From Nymphaea colorata (Eukaryota > Streptophyta > Magnoliopsida > Nymphaeales > Nymphaeaceae): a stretch of 20,000 nt of DNA. Shown one piece after another: positions 1 to 8,500 of this stretch. Made by a program: the position numbers and the translations under genes. A model generated the notes under the pieces. It ran no database searches. It saw only the letters and a list, made by a program, of their open reading frames with translations, and was not told the DNA's origin. Position 1 is the first letter of the stretch. Every line of letters begins with the position of its first letter. The stretch lies in the NCBI RefSeq assembly GCF_008831285.2, contig NW_022204731.1, forward strand, positions 1 to 20,000, written 5' to 3'.

Positions 1-860
1 ATTCAGCAGAATTCCGGCAAGGAAGCCGAGACCTCTATTCCCGCTATCGATGGAGCTTGGGAAAGACCAACGCGATACTTGAGAGAGGGCGATTCCAACT
101 AGAATGCGAAAAATAGTTTTCTGCGGCCCGATTACTCCAACTAGCAGATTCGGCTCTGCTGCACCGAGGAACAGAAATGCAGAAACAGGCCGAGGATCGA
201 ACTCAATCCGTGGCCGTTTCTCCAAATCTCACACGCTTGATTTGGCAAGGAAAGAGCGCCGAAATCAATGTTTCCAAATGCGATTAGGACTTCGCCTAGG
301 AGTCTTCACCTAAGAACTTCGCTCTGTTCTCGGGTAGACCGAGAAGAGCAGAAACCTCGGGAGTGCTCTCCCCTAGACCGGATCCAAAAACGCAAGGAAA
401 ACACGAAATCAAGCACTAACCTTTACTGCCGTCGATATTGAATCCAGAAATGGATTCAATCTTCCCTGCTGCAAGAACAGCCTTCAACCTCACCGTGACC
501 GTGAAGAAGGCGCTGAACTTTGCTGAATACGCTTTGAAGGGGATAATGCCGTGGACAAGGGAGGGATCTCCGCCGGTGAGGAAGAAGATCCGCCGCAAGC
601 CGTCCAACTGAGCGTTAGCTGGTTCACCGCCGGTGCTTCAAGTGCTTCAAGAGAGGAAGAAACGCCACGGTGGGAAGGGGGCGCGAGGGGATGAGAGGGC
701 ACAAGCTTGCACTCACGAGCAAGGGCTGTGCTTTGATTTCTGATTCAGAGTTCCTCGAGAATGAGGAGGGAGAGCCAAACCTCGCACGGAGGAGAGAGAG
801 CGCCTTGCGCAAAATGCTTTCAATTCCTTAATCTTTGATACCAATTACAATGATCCAAAA

Positions 861-870
861 GTATTTATAC
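861..870 (-). promoter_or_regulatory. TATA box in E1 3' LTR (GTATAAATAC)
   Basis: On the minus strand this reads GTATAAATAC, about 610 bp inside the LTR start, a suitable place for the end of U3. In the 3' LTR copy it would drive transcription out of the element to the left. The equivalent in the promoter-active 5' LTR is 10302-10311. Confidence 0.6.
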
Positions 871-1065
871 TAATCCTATTTGAGCGAGTCTACAATCCAG
901 ATCTCACTCTCTACCCAAGACCCCAAATCCAAAACGCCAAGCACAACCCGCTAGGCTAGGTTCCTACCTCGAATCCTAATATTAACAAGCCTAAGACTAA
1001 CTTTATACTTGTTATTCATAAAGCAAAACGGGCCTAGTGCCCACGCGCAAAGGAAAGGTTCGAGC

Positions 1066-1186
1066 CCCTGGATCTTTTGAACCCAGGGTGGGGACCTTGT
1101 GAGGGGACCCGTCCTCACTTCGGTTTGTTGACTCAAGAGCTCGGTCAGGTTTGACCGAGCCGTTTACCTAAGACTTGGATCTTAGG
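1066..1186 (-). promoter_or_regulatory. Cluster of four stem-loops after the gag-pol stop codon
   Basis: Four inverted repeats lie side by side: 1066-1071 with 1083-1088 (CCCTGG), 1099-1104 with 1113-1118 (GTGAGG), 1139-1147 with 1152-1160 (9 bp, GCTCGGTCA), and 1167-1173 with 1180-1186 (7 bp, CCTAAGA). The last ends 5 nt from the stop codon at 1192-1194, so in element RNA all four fall at the start of the 3' untranslated region. The 5' LTR repeats them at 10509-10629. E2 has the same series at 13497-13609 with changed bases but kept pairing. They could be RNA elements for stability, packaging or 3' end formation, or symmetric protein sites; the 9-bp stem also contains TTGACC. Confidence 0.7.
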
Positions 1187-1191
1187 ACGTC

Positions 1192-4100
1192 TCAAGGGTC
1201 GCGTGAAGTGGACTCGTTTGGCTGGGACGATTCTAGCTCGGCGAGTCTAACCTTGGAACCTGTGTCACCCTGAGACTGGACCTGTTTGAGCACCGTTGAC
1301 GACCTAGTTGCTCCTCCCACTCCTCCCGCTGCAACTATCTCTGGTGCTTCTTGCATCTCCTTGGGACTGGACTTGATGCACTGAAGAGAACGAGCCCACA
1401 AGTCGGAAGCCTTGCGCTTCCTTCGTCTAGATTCCGCTGGTTCGGCCTCTGCTGGGTCTGGACCGTTGGGTAGGTCCGTAACAGATTCCCCCTCCCTACC
1501 TTGCGCTTGTCCTCGAGCGCTTGAAGAGGGGAAGCGATGAACAATCGACCCAAATTCTTCCCAAGAAGTACCCCTGTCGGGTCCTTCCCATTCCACAAGT
1601 ACCTCGTGCCTCATCCTCCCTTGTCTTTGGACATACCTATGTTTGAGAATGCGATAGGGAGTAGGCAAGTTATCCGGGACCTGCTCTATTAGTGTTGGTA
1701 CATCCCCTTGATGAGGCTTCAGCCTCGTAACATGAAATACAGGGTGCACCAATGCTGTTCTGGGGAGGCCAAGTCTGTAGGCGGCCTTCCCAACCTTTTG
1801 AACCACTGGATAAGGTCCATAATAACGAGGCAGCAGTTTGGAATACGGCTGACCCATCAAGGATTTCTGCTTAAGAGGCAGTCTCTTAAGCCACACGTAG
1901 TCACCCACCTCAAATTCCCGATCCTTCCTGCCTTTGTCGTATACCTGCTTCATACGGTTTTGCGCTTTCACAATGTTCTGTTTTAGGGATTCTAATACTT
2001 CTTCCCTTGTGCGCAATTCGCAGTCAACACTGTCGTCTTCTGCAGTACCTCCTTCGTAGTGTGGAATCGATGGAGGGGGAAAACCATATACGCCCTCGTA
2101 AGGGGTCATGCCTGTCGACGAGTGCAGACTTGTATTATACGACCATTCTGCCCAGGGTAGGTATTTCACCCAAGTGGCTGGTCGTTCACCCGCAAAGCAA
2201 CGTAAGTAGGTCTCCAAGGACCGGTTCACTATCTCACTCTGCCCATCTGTTTGAGGGTGGTGGGCGGTACTGAAATTTAGTTTCGTCCCCATGTTCTTCA
2301 TGTATTCTTGCCAGAATGCACTTAGAAAAATTGAGTCCCGGTCGCAGACGACGGACTGTGGCATTCCATGCAACTTTCCTATATACTCATGGTAGACGTT
2401 GGCCACGAGGGGCCCTTGATATAACCGTGGTAAAGGTGCGAAGTGGCTATATTTCGTGAGCCGATCGACCACTACTAATACTGCCTCTTTTCCTTCTGAT
2501 CGAGGCATGGCATCGATGAAATCCATCGTGACGTCGGTCCACGGTTTTGTAGGTACCGGGAGAGGATTCAAATGGCCTGGAGGCTTGATTGCCTCATACT
2601 TCTCTCGCTGGCACACTACACACTTCTTTACATAGGCCTGTACTTCAGCCTTCATACCTTTCCACCAAAACTGAGCTTTGATGCGGCTTAAGGTCTTGGC
2701 GACCCCTTCATGACCTGCGGCTGGAGTGTCATGAAAATGATGCAGGAATTCCTGCTTAAGCTCAGAGATAGGAGGGACTACTGCCTTGTCCTTCCTATAC
2801 AAAATGTTTCCCTTGACTGAGTAGAAGGGAATGGAACCCGGGTTTTGCTGGATCGAAGCTTTGATTAGCCTCAGCGATTCATCATTCTGCTGTTCGTTTG
2901 CTAACCGATCCCAAATATCCGTTTCCACTACTGACAATGTCATCAATTGTTCAGCCAAGCGGGAAAGTGAATCAGCCGCCTTGTTTTCAGGACCCTTTTT
3001 ATACTCAATTTCGAAATCATACCCCAATAGCTTTGCTAGCCATCTTTGCTGGGTAGGGGTTGACACGCGTTGTTTGAGCATATACTTTAGGCTATTTTGG
3101 TCGGTCCTGACCGTAAATTTGCGTCCAATCAGATATGGACGCCATTTCTCCACTGCCATAACAATAGCGAGTAGCTCTTTCTCGTATGTAGAAAGAGGTT
3201 TGGCCCTGCTGGTTAAGGCCTTTGACATGTAGGCAATGGGGTGGTTATCTTGCCCAAGTACCGCTCCTACTCCGACTTCACAAGCGTCCGTTTCGATGGT
3301 GAATGTCTTTGTAAAATCGGGTAGAGTTAGTACCGGGGCGGACATCAGAGCTGCCTTTAGCTTCTCAAAGGCATCTCTTGACTTCTCAGTCCACGAGAAG
3401 GATCCCTTTTTCAGCATCTGGGTAAGGGGTTGCGCAATGATTCCATACCCCTGGATAAATCGTCTGTAATACCCAGTCAATCCTAGGAAACCTCGCAGAC
3501 TCTTGAGGTCCTTGGGCAGTGGCCATTTCTCCATGGCTTGCAACTTTTCGGGGTCTGCCCGAACCCCATCTCGAGACACAATGTGTCCGAGGTATCCGAT
3601 TGAAGACTGTCCAAAACTGCATTTGGACATCTTCGTGAAGAGATGATGCTCCTTCAAGATGTCTAGAGTAATCTCCAGATGGCGTTGATGTTGCTCTTCA
3701 TCTTTGCTATAAATGAGAATATCATCGAAAAATACGAGGATGAAATCTCTGAGGTGTGCTCTGAACACATCATTCATGCACCGTTGGAATGTTGCTGGCG
3801 CATTCGTTAATCCAAAGGGCATTACTAAAAATTCATAATGCCCGTCGTGTGTTCTGAACGCAGTTTTCAATACATCTTCGTCAAACATTCGAATTTGATG
3901 ATATCCGGCTCTGAGATCTATCTTTGAGAAAATAGTAGCGCCGGCTAACTCATCTAGTAGCTCGTCAATGACGGGTATGGGGTGCCGATCCTTGACGGTC
4001 ACCTCGTTTAACGCTCTGTAATCTATACAGAACCGCCAAGTGTTGTCTTTTTTCTTCACTAATAGGACGGGTGAAGAAAAAGGGCTGCAACTCGGTCGGA

Positions 4101-6396
4101 TGATGCCGTTTTCGAGCATCTCTTTGACTAGGCGTTCGATTTCCGCCTTCTGGCTGTGCCCATACCGGTATGGCCTGACGTTGACAGGCTCTGCACCTTG
4201 TGCAAGGACGATTCGATGATCGTAAGCCCTTCTTGGCGGTAGGCCTTTGGGCTCATCAAAAATCTCTGGAAATCGGTCCAAGACCGATTGAATCATAGGT
4301 GGAATTGGTTCTTCCACCTTCTCTTCGGAGAAAGGTACATCCGTTGCCAATGTAAGAACCCAACACGCTGGTTGGTCATGTTGGATGGACCTTAGTGCTG
4401 TTTTGGGACGCGTGGAGCTGGCGAGTCCCTGAATCGTTATCGATTCCTCTTCTCCTTCAGGGATGAAAGTCATAGAGAAGTTCTTTACATCCCAATGAAT
4501 ATCTTTCCATGTTAGAAACCAGGGCATGCCCAAAATTAAGTCGACTCCTTCAAGCGGAATGACGAGGCAGTCAACTTTAAAAGTTTTCTTTTTAACGGAC
4601 ACGTCAAGGCCTTTTCCTTCGTGAATGCACTTGAGCCTTAGTCCCCCTCCCACGATGATAGTTTGTGGGTTGCTCTCGGTGAGTGTGATTCTACACCTTT
4701 CAGCGGCTTCCTCCGTAAGGAAGTTGTTGGTGGCTCCACTGTCGAGCAATATTAAGACTTTTTGGCCATTGATACGACCAAAAACACGCATGGCATTTGC
4801 CTTATGGGGGTCTTGAATTGTATGAAGAGATTCGACCTCTTCTGATTTCTCTTCTTTGGTCGATGTCTCTTCTTGATGCGTTTCTTTAGGCTCAATTTTC
4901 TTGCCTTTTCTTCTAACTAGGATTTCCTCATCAGACGAGGAACTTGAATCAGAACTGGAGGAGGAATCGCTTTCGGAGCTAGAGCTGGTCTCTGGCTCAT
5001 CAATCACCACTATATTAAAAAGTGCTTTGCACTGGTGATTTTTATCCCACTTGCCCTCACATCTAAAACACAGGCCTTTCTTCCTGTATTCTTCAATTTG
5101 TTTAGGGGACAAGTAACGGGTAGGTAGTTCACGGCCTGGACGTGGGTGTGGCCTGAACTCGTTCCCTCTGTTGTAGGGAACTAATTCCCTTCCTTTGTTC
5201 TCTCTGAATTTGGTTCGAGAAGCAGAGGAGAAGGAAGGTTTCTTCCTCTGTTTGTCAGCCCTGCGAGCCTTTTTCTCTCGCTTTTCCTCTTTTCTCTCTT
5301 CAATTCGCTCTTCATACAGTCGGGCCATAGCGAAGCATTCTTCGAGATGATCGAAACGATGTATCTTCATCTCGCGCTTGATATCGCTTCTAAGGCCTCC
5401 TTTGAATGCTCCGATTAGAGCCTTCTCGGGCCATTGTACCATGCTAGCTAGTCTTTCGAACTGCTTTTGGTAGGTGGGCACGTTCGAAGTTTGGACTAGA
5501 TTTTTGAGGTCCTCGTCATAATCGATGAACGTGGACTCTCCAAAGTGAAGCTGCAAACTAGCCTTGTACTTTTCCCAAGTGGGATCGACTGTCTTGTGCT
5601 CAAACCAAAGATAGTGGGTGGTCGCTTCGCCAGTCATGTTGGCTGTAGCGATTTCTATCCATTCTTCTTGTGGAATACGATGGCACATGAAGAAGCGTTC
5701 AGCCATGAATAACCACTCTCTGAGATGCTCTCCGTTGAATTTTGGAAAGTCGTACTTGACGGATGGTGTACGTCTTTCTTCTAGACGAGGTGGTTCTCTT
5801 CGAGTTCTCCTTGGGCGAAGGGGTGATTCATCTTCACCATCAGATAATTCGTACATTGGGTTTTGAAGAGTTTGGCCTATCCGTGGGCCACGAGGAGTCC
5901 TGTAGTATTCGCTATAGGGCTCTTGTTGGTACCTGTCTTGTGGGGGACGCATGAGCCTACCCCCTTCTGTGCTTGTCCCAACGTGAGATATGTTGTTGGG
6001 ATTGATCTCAGTGTCGGTTTGATAGCCAGGTACTGCTAACAAACCTTTCCCTCTCTGTGCATTCGGACCCTGAGTGGTCCTTTCCGCGACTATGGCCTGC
6101 GTTTGGGCGGTAGACATTTGACGGAACATGGTCCGTATCTCATCCATTTCTTTTTGTCTATCTGCATTTTGACGGTCCATTTCTTTCTTTCTCAAGTTCT
6201 CTACTTTAGCCATGTCGGTACGCATCTGTAATAATTCTTTTTCTATGCTTAGGATGCGTCCTAAAGCATAGTCGGGCACTTGGCCTCTCTGTGATGGCTG
6301 AGCCTCTTCGGGAGTGTCATGAGGATTCTCCTCAAGCACGGGCTCATCTGAGTTAACATTCTTTTTTGATTTTCCCATTTTAACTTGCGAAATCAA
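1192..6396 (-). CDS. E1 Gag-Pol polyprotein with chromodomain integrase, 1734 aa
   Basis: One frame encodes every protein of the element, with no gag/pol frameshift or stop. Order by residue: coiled-coil-like stretch 47-90; Gag core about 210-365; basic region 365-400; zinc knuckle C443, C446, H454, C456; Ser/Asp/Glu tract 469-491; protease with LDSGAT at 551-556 (Asp552); reverse transcriptase about 745-935 with FFDD at 889-892; RNase H about 1030-1150 (Asp1037, Glu1074, Asp1099); integrase zinc finger H1222, H1229, C1259, C1262; integrase core Asp1292, Asp1352, Glu1388 (exact D-35-E spacing); GPYP at 1527-1530; chromodomain about 1578-1623. All catalytic residues I can check are present. 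The polypurine tract underlies residues about 1634-1638, and residues 1639-1734 are encoded by the 3' LTR. That tail carries a basic RRRKRKAS (1657-1664) and a Gly-rich VAAGGVGGATRS (1688-1699). Start choice: Met1 gives the longest frame; Met7 (MGKSKK) is a reasonable alternative. Confidence 0.95.
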   Translation of the reverse strand: MISQVKMGKSKKNVNSDEPVLEENPHDTPEEAQPSQRGQVPDYALGRILSIEKELLQMRTDMAKVENLRKKEMDRQNADRQKEMDEIRTMFRQMSTAQTQAIVAERTTQGPNAQRGKGLLAVPGYQTDTEINPNNISHVGTSTEGGRLMRPPQDRYQQEPYSEYYRTPRGPRIGQTLQNPMYELSDGEDESPLRPRRTRREPPRLEERRTPSVKYDFPKFNGEHLREWLFMAERFFMCHRIPQEEWIEIATANMTGEATTHYLWFEHKTVDPTWEKYKASLQLHFGESTFIDYDEDLKNLVQTSNVPTYQKQFERLASMVQWPEKALIGAFKGGLRSDIKREMKIHRFDHLEECFAMARLYEERIEERKEEKREKKARRADKQRKKPSFSSASRTKFRENKGRELVPYNRGNEFRPHPRPGRELPTRYLSPKQIEEYRKKGLCFRCEGKWDKNHQCKALFNIVVIDEPETSSSSESDSSSSSDSSSSSDEEILVRRKGKKIEPKETHQEETSTKEEKSEEVESLHTIQDPHKANAMRVFGRINGQKVLILLDSGATNNFLTEEAAERCRITLTESNPQTIIVGGGLRLKCIHEGKGLDVSVKKKTFKVDCLVIPLEGVDLILGMPWFLTWKDIHWDVKNFSMTFIPEGEEESITIQGLASSTRPKTALRSIQHDQPACWVLTLATDVPFSEEKVEEPIPPMIQSVLDRFPEIFDEPKGLPPRRAYDHRIVLAQGAEPVNVRPYRYGHSQKAEIERLVKEMLENGIIRPSCSPFSSPVLLVKKKDNTWRFCIDYRALNEVTVKDRHPIPVIDELLDELAGATIFSKIDLRAGYHQIRMFDEDVLKTAFRTHDGHYEFLVMPFGLTNAPATFQRCMNDVFRAHLRDFILVFFDDILIYSKDEEQHQRHLEITLDILKEHHLFTKMSKCSFGQSSIGYLGHIVSRDGVRADPEKLQAMEKWPLPKDLKSLRGFLGLTGYYRRFIQGYGIIAQPLTQMLKKGSFSWTEKSRDAFEKLKAALMSAPVLTLPDFTKTFTIETDACEVGVGAVLGQDNHPIAYMSKALTSRAKPLSTYEKELLAIVMAVEKWRPYLIGRKFTVRTDQNSLKYMLKQRVSTPTQQRWLAKLLGYDFEIEYKKGPENKAADSLSRLAEQLMTLSVVETDIWDRLANEQQNDESLRLIKASIQQNPGSIPFYSVKGNILYRKDKAVVPPISELKQEFLHHFHDTPAAGHEGVAKTLSRIKAQFWWKGMKAEVQAYVKKCVVCQREKYEAIKPPGHLNPLPVPTKPWTDVTMDFIDAMPRSEGKEAVLVVVDRLTKYSHFAPLPRLYQGPLVANVYHEYIGKLHGMPQSVVCDRDSIFLSAFWQEYMKNMGTKLNFSTAHHPQTDGQSEIVNRSLETYLRCFAGERPATWVKYLPWAEWSYNTSLHSSTGMTPYEGVYGFPPPSIPHYEGGTAEDDSVDCELRTREEVLESLKQNIVKAQNRMKQVYDKGRKDREFEVGDYVWLKRLPLKQKSLMGQPYSKLLPRYYGPYPVVQKVGKAAYRLGLPRTALVHPVFHVTRLKPHQGDVPTLIEQVPDNLPTPYRILKHRYVQRQGRMRHEVLVEWEGPDRGTSWEEFGSIVHRFPSSSARGQAQGREGESVTDLPNGPDPAEAEPAESRRRKRKASDLWARSLQCIKSSPKEMQEAPEIVAAGGVGGATRSSTVLKQVQSQGDTGSKVRLAELESSQPNESTSRDP
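1484..1498 (-). other. E1 polypurine tract (plus-strand primer)
   Basis: The minus strand reads AGGGAGGGGGAATC and is followed at once by the LTR start TGTTA. This is the expected place and composition for the RNase-H-resistant primer of second-strand synthesis. It lies inside the coding frame. E2 has the same tract at 13917-13930. Confidence 0.9.
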
Positions 6397-6892
6397 AAAC
6401 TAACCTAACTGAAATCCAAAGTCTGACACAGCTGCCACTCTTAACCTAACTTAGACTGTTGACTCTGTCACGCTGCCGCTGCCACTGCTTGAGCTGCCGC
6501 GCGTGAGTCCTAAGGCAAGGGAGACGGGTTGGCCCGTCTAAAGCCGCGCTACGCCTTAGCGCCTAGGCAATCTCACCTCGCTCTCGGCCGGGCTTTAAAA
6601 AGCCTAAATCGTCACACCCGCCTGGTGTCTCGACGACGAGGCTCGAGCTTAGCTGCCCTCGGGTGTACGTTGTGTACAACCCCACACTTGCTAAATTCGA
6701 GCAAGCGAAGCCTAGAACTTACGCAATATAATGCTGGAAGTCGTGAAACCTATACTTTTCTAACGACTTAGAAAACTGAAATACCCTGACAAGAAGACCC
6801 GAAACTGATACCTCTAAATTTCTGCCGTTTGAAGTACCTTCTGAAGCTGACTTTTTCGTAGGTCGGGTGCTCAGACTGACAGTTCTAGTCTC
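6397..6892 (-). other. E1 untranslated leader between primer binding site and gag-pol
   Basis: These 496 nt separate the primer binding site from the first Met codon. I see no convincing gene. The region is GC-rich around 6480-6680 and holds a compact hairpin at 6522-6528 with 6533-6539 (AGACGGG, TTGG loop). In LTR retrotransposons such leaders often carry dimerisation and packaging signals; that role is inference here. Confidence 0.6.
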
Positions 6893-6910
6893 AACCTGGC
6901 TCTGATACCA
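6893..6910 (-). other. E1 primer binding site, initiator Met tRNA
   Basis: On the minus strand this reads TGGTATCAGAGCCAGGTT, starting 2 nt after the 5' LTR end. It is complementary to the 3' end of plant initiator methionine tRNA, the usual primer of plant Ty3/gypsy and Ty1/copia elements. The 13-base core TGGTATCAGAGCC is certain; the extension to 18 bases rests on my recall of the tRNA sequence. Confidence 0.93.
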
Positions 6911-7029
6911 ATTGTTAGGACTCGTCCCGATTAGGCCAGAATTTCCTAACCAAGACGCTCCTACTGCCAAGAACGACTTGAGTACTACCTAAAAACCAAA
7001 ATTCCTAAATAAAATTTAATACAATTAAT

Positions 7030-7057
7030 CTACCCGGCCGGACAAACCCCGGCGCAA
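7030..7057 (-). promoter_or_regulatory. Conserved U5 block with CCGGCCGG, E1 copy
   Basis: The plus strand reads CTACCCGGCCGGACA followed shortly by CCCCGGC, about 120 bp from the LTR edge next to the primer binding site. E2 (from 11105) and E3 (from 17643) have the same block at the same distance while nearby sequence differs. Its role is unknown; a structured part of U5 RNA is one possibility. Confidence 0.55.
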
Positions 7058-7522
7058 CAACCCCTAGGACAAAGTTACACAGGGTTAAGTTTCCCAACCT
7101 AACTAAGGAATAACCTACTACAAACAACTACAGGGGTTACAGGCTAGTACAAACGCAAGCGATACAAAGATTACTCTCAACTCACTCACAAACACACCAA
7201 ACCATGCAAACCACTTCTAACGGACAAACCACACCCAACGAAAGCAAATGGGTAGGTCTGCTCCTTGCGACCGTGTCTCGGGCAATAAGACCCTCGAGGT
7301 GCCACAGTGAGGAGCTTGGCCGAAGCCTGGGCTAAAACAACAAATTAAATAAACTAGATGAAATCCTAGTGCAAAAACAGAATGAACACCCTCCCCGAAT
7401 CTACAAAGGCTGGAGAGCGTTACCGACCAAGGCGCTGCCTTGGCTGTGCCGAGAGACCACGGGGTAGAATACCTAAGCCCCGGGTATTGCAGCTCACGGG
7501 CCGGCGTGAAGCGCGCGGCCTG

Positions 7523-7647
7523 GACAGCCTCCTGCTGTCGGACGACGTGGACAGACTGCTGGCCGAGACAGCCGCCTGCTGTCGGTGCTGATGGGCAGTG
7601 CACTGCCGAGAACAGTCGGCTGCTGTTGTGGGCGAACCTGCGGACGA
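7523..7647. repeat. Degenerate 43-44 bp tandem repeat with a hairpin in each unit
   Basis: Units start at 7523, 7567 and 7610 and share a pattern of an opening hairpin, a variable middle and an end near CTGCCGA or CTGGCCGA. Each opens with an inverted repeat: GACAGC/GCTGTC at 7523-7539 and 7567-7583, and AACAG/CTGTT at 7611-7627. The third unit changed both arms together. It lies in the GC-rich part of the E1 5' LTR. E2 shows no clear counterpart. Confidence 0.6.
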
Positions 7648-8500
7648 GTAGCCTAGACGAGCTTACTGTCGACCGGGCAGACAGACAGAGTGCCGACGAG
7701 GTTGTGCGACCACCTGTCACCAGAGGCGCGGGCTGGATGCCGCGGTGCTGACGGAAGGAGGAGGCGACCGCCTGTCGCCTGAGATGCGCCTGCGGGATGC
7801 GGCGCGGCCGAGGGGGGCGAAAGCCTTGCGGCAGTGCCTACCTACCTGGCGCTGGAAGTGGCTCGGCCACGGTTATCGACAAGGAATGCCGACGACGACG
7901 CGGGTGGCCGAGGGGCTGGCCGACGACGGCTAGCGAGCGGCTAGCGTCTCCGGCTGTTCCTAGTCCCTAGCTAAGGTCGGGTTAGCTTGGACGGGCAGAG
8001 CTCTACGGGTAGGCTGGTTAAGAGAAGTGAGGTTAAAGGCTAGGGTAGGCTAGAGGAAGCAGAGCTAAGGTGCGGAAGACAGGTTAACCTAGCTACTAGG
8101 TGGGCTAAGCCGAAAGGTAGAAGAGGAAGCAAGAGAGGCTAAGGTAAGGCTCGGGGGTTGGGACTTAGCGAGCTGGTTGGAGATGAAGAGAGATCACAAG
8201 TGAGCTCGGTTGGGTCTGGTCAATGGAACACTCGAGATAAACTCGAGACAATTGGGTTCAACCTAAGGTGCCTCGGGTTTGACCGAGTTCCTACTAGGCT
8301 AGGTCAGGTCGGGTTCAGTCAACTTGGGTTAAGACCTAGAAGAGGTCGACTAGGTTAAGTCCGGTTAAGGTTTAGCTGGGTTAGGACCAAGTGGGTTAGG
8401 TCGAGTAGGTGAAGGCCTGGATGCTCGCCACTTGGCAAGATGAACGGGTCAGCTAGAGTGCGCTAAGGGAATGCCTATCAACAAGGGAAAGGTGAAATGC

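Larger units (their letters stand above)
1..1483 (-). repeat. E1 3' LTR, partial (U3 and start of R)
   Basis: This segment repeats 9431-10926 of the 5' LTR. In element direction it starts TGTTACGGACC at 1483 and continues off the window at 1. It holds the last 96 codons of gag-pol (down to 1192), a stem-loop cluster (1186-1066), a TATA box (870-861) and the first part of the transcribed region. Over 620-1483 I see only about one substitution and one 2-base indel against the 5' LTR. Over 1-620 there are about a dozen single-base gaps, mostly in homopolymers or GA/CT runs. Roughly 2.5 kb of this LTR is outside the window. Confidence 0.93.

Noticed and set aside
1192-6396. FFDD in the reverse transcriptase considered as a broken active site
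   Set aside because: Ty3/gypsy elements commonly have F-x-D-D in place of Y-x-D-D, and both catalytic aspartates are present.
7217-7751. Overlapping open frames of up to 167 codons on both strands in the GC-rich part of the E1 5' LTR
   Set aside because: They overlap on opposite strands, contain the tandem hairpin repeat, show no recognisable motif, and have no equivalent in E2. High GC lowers stop codon frequency enough to explain them.
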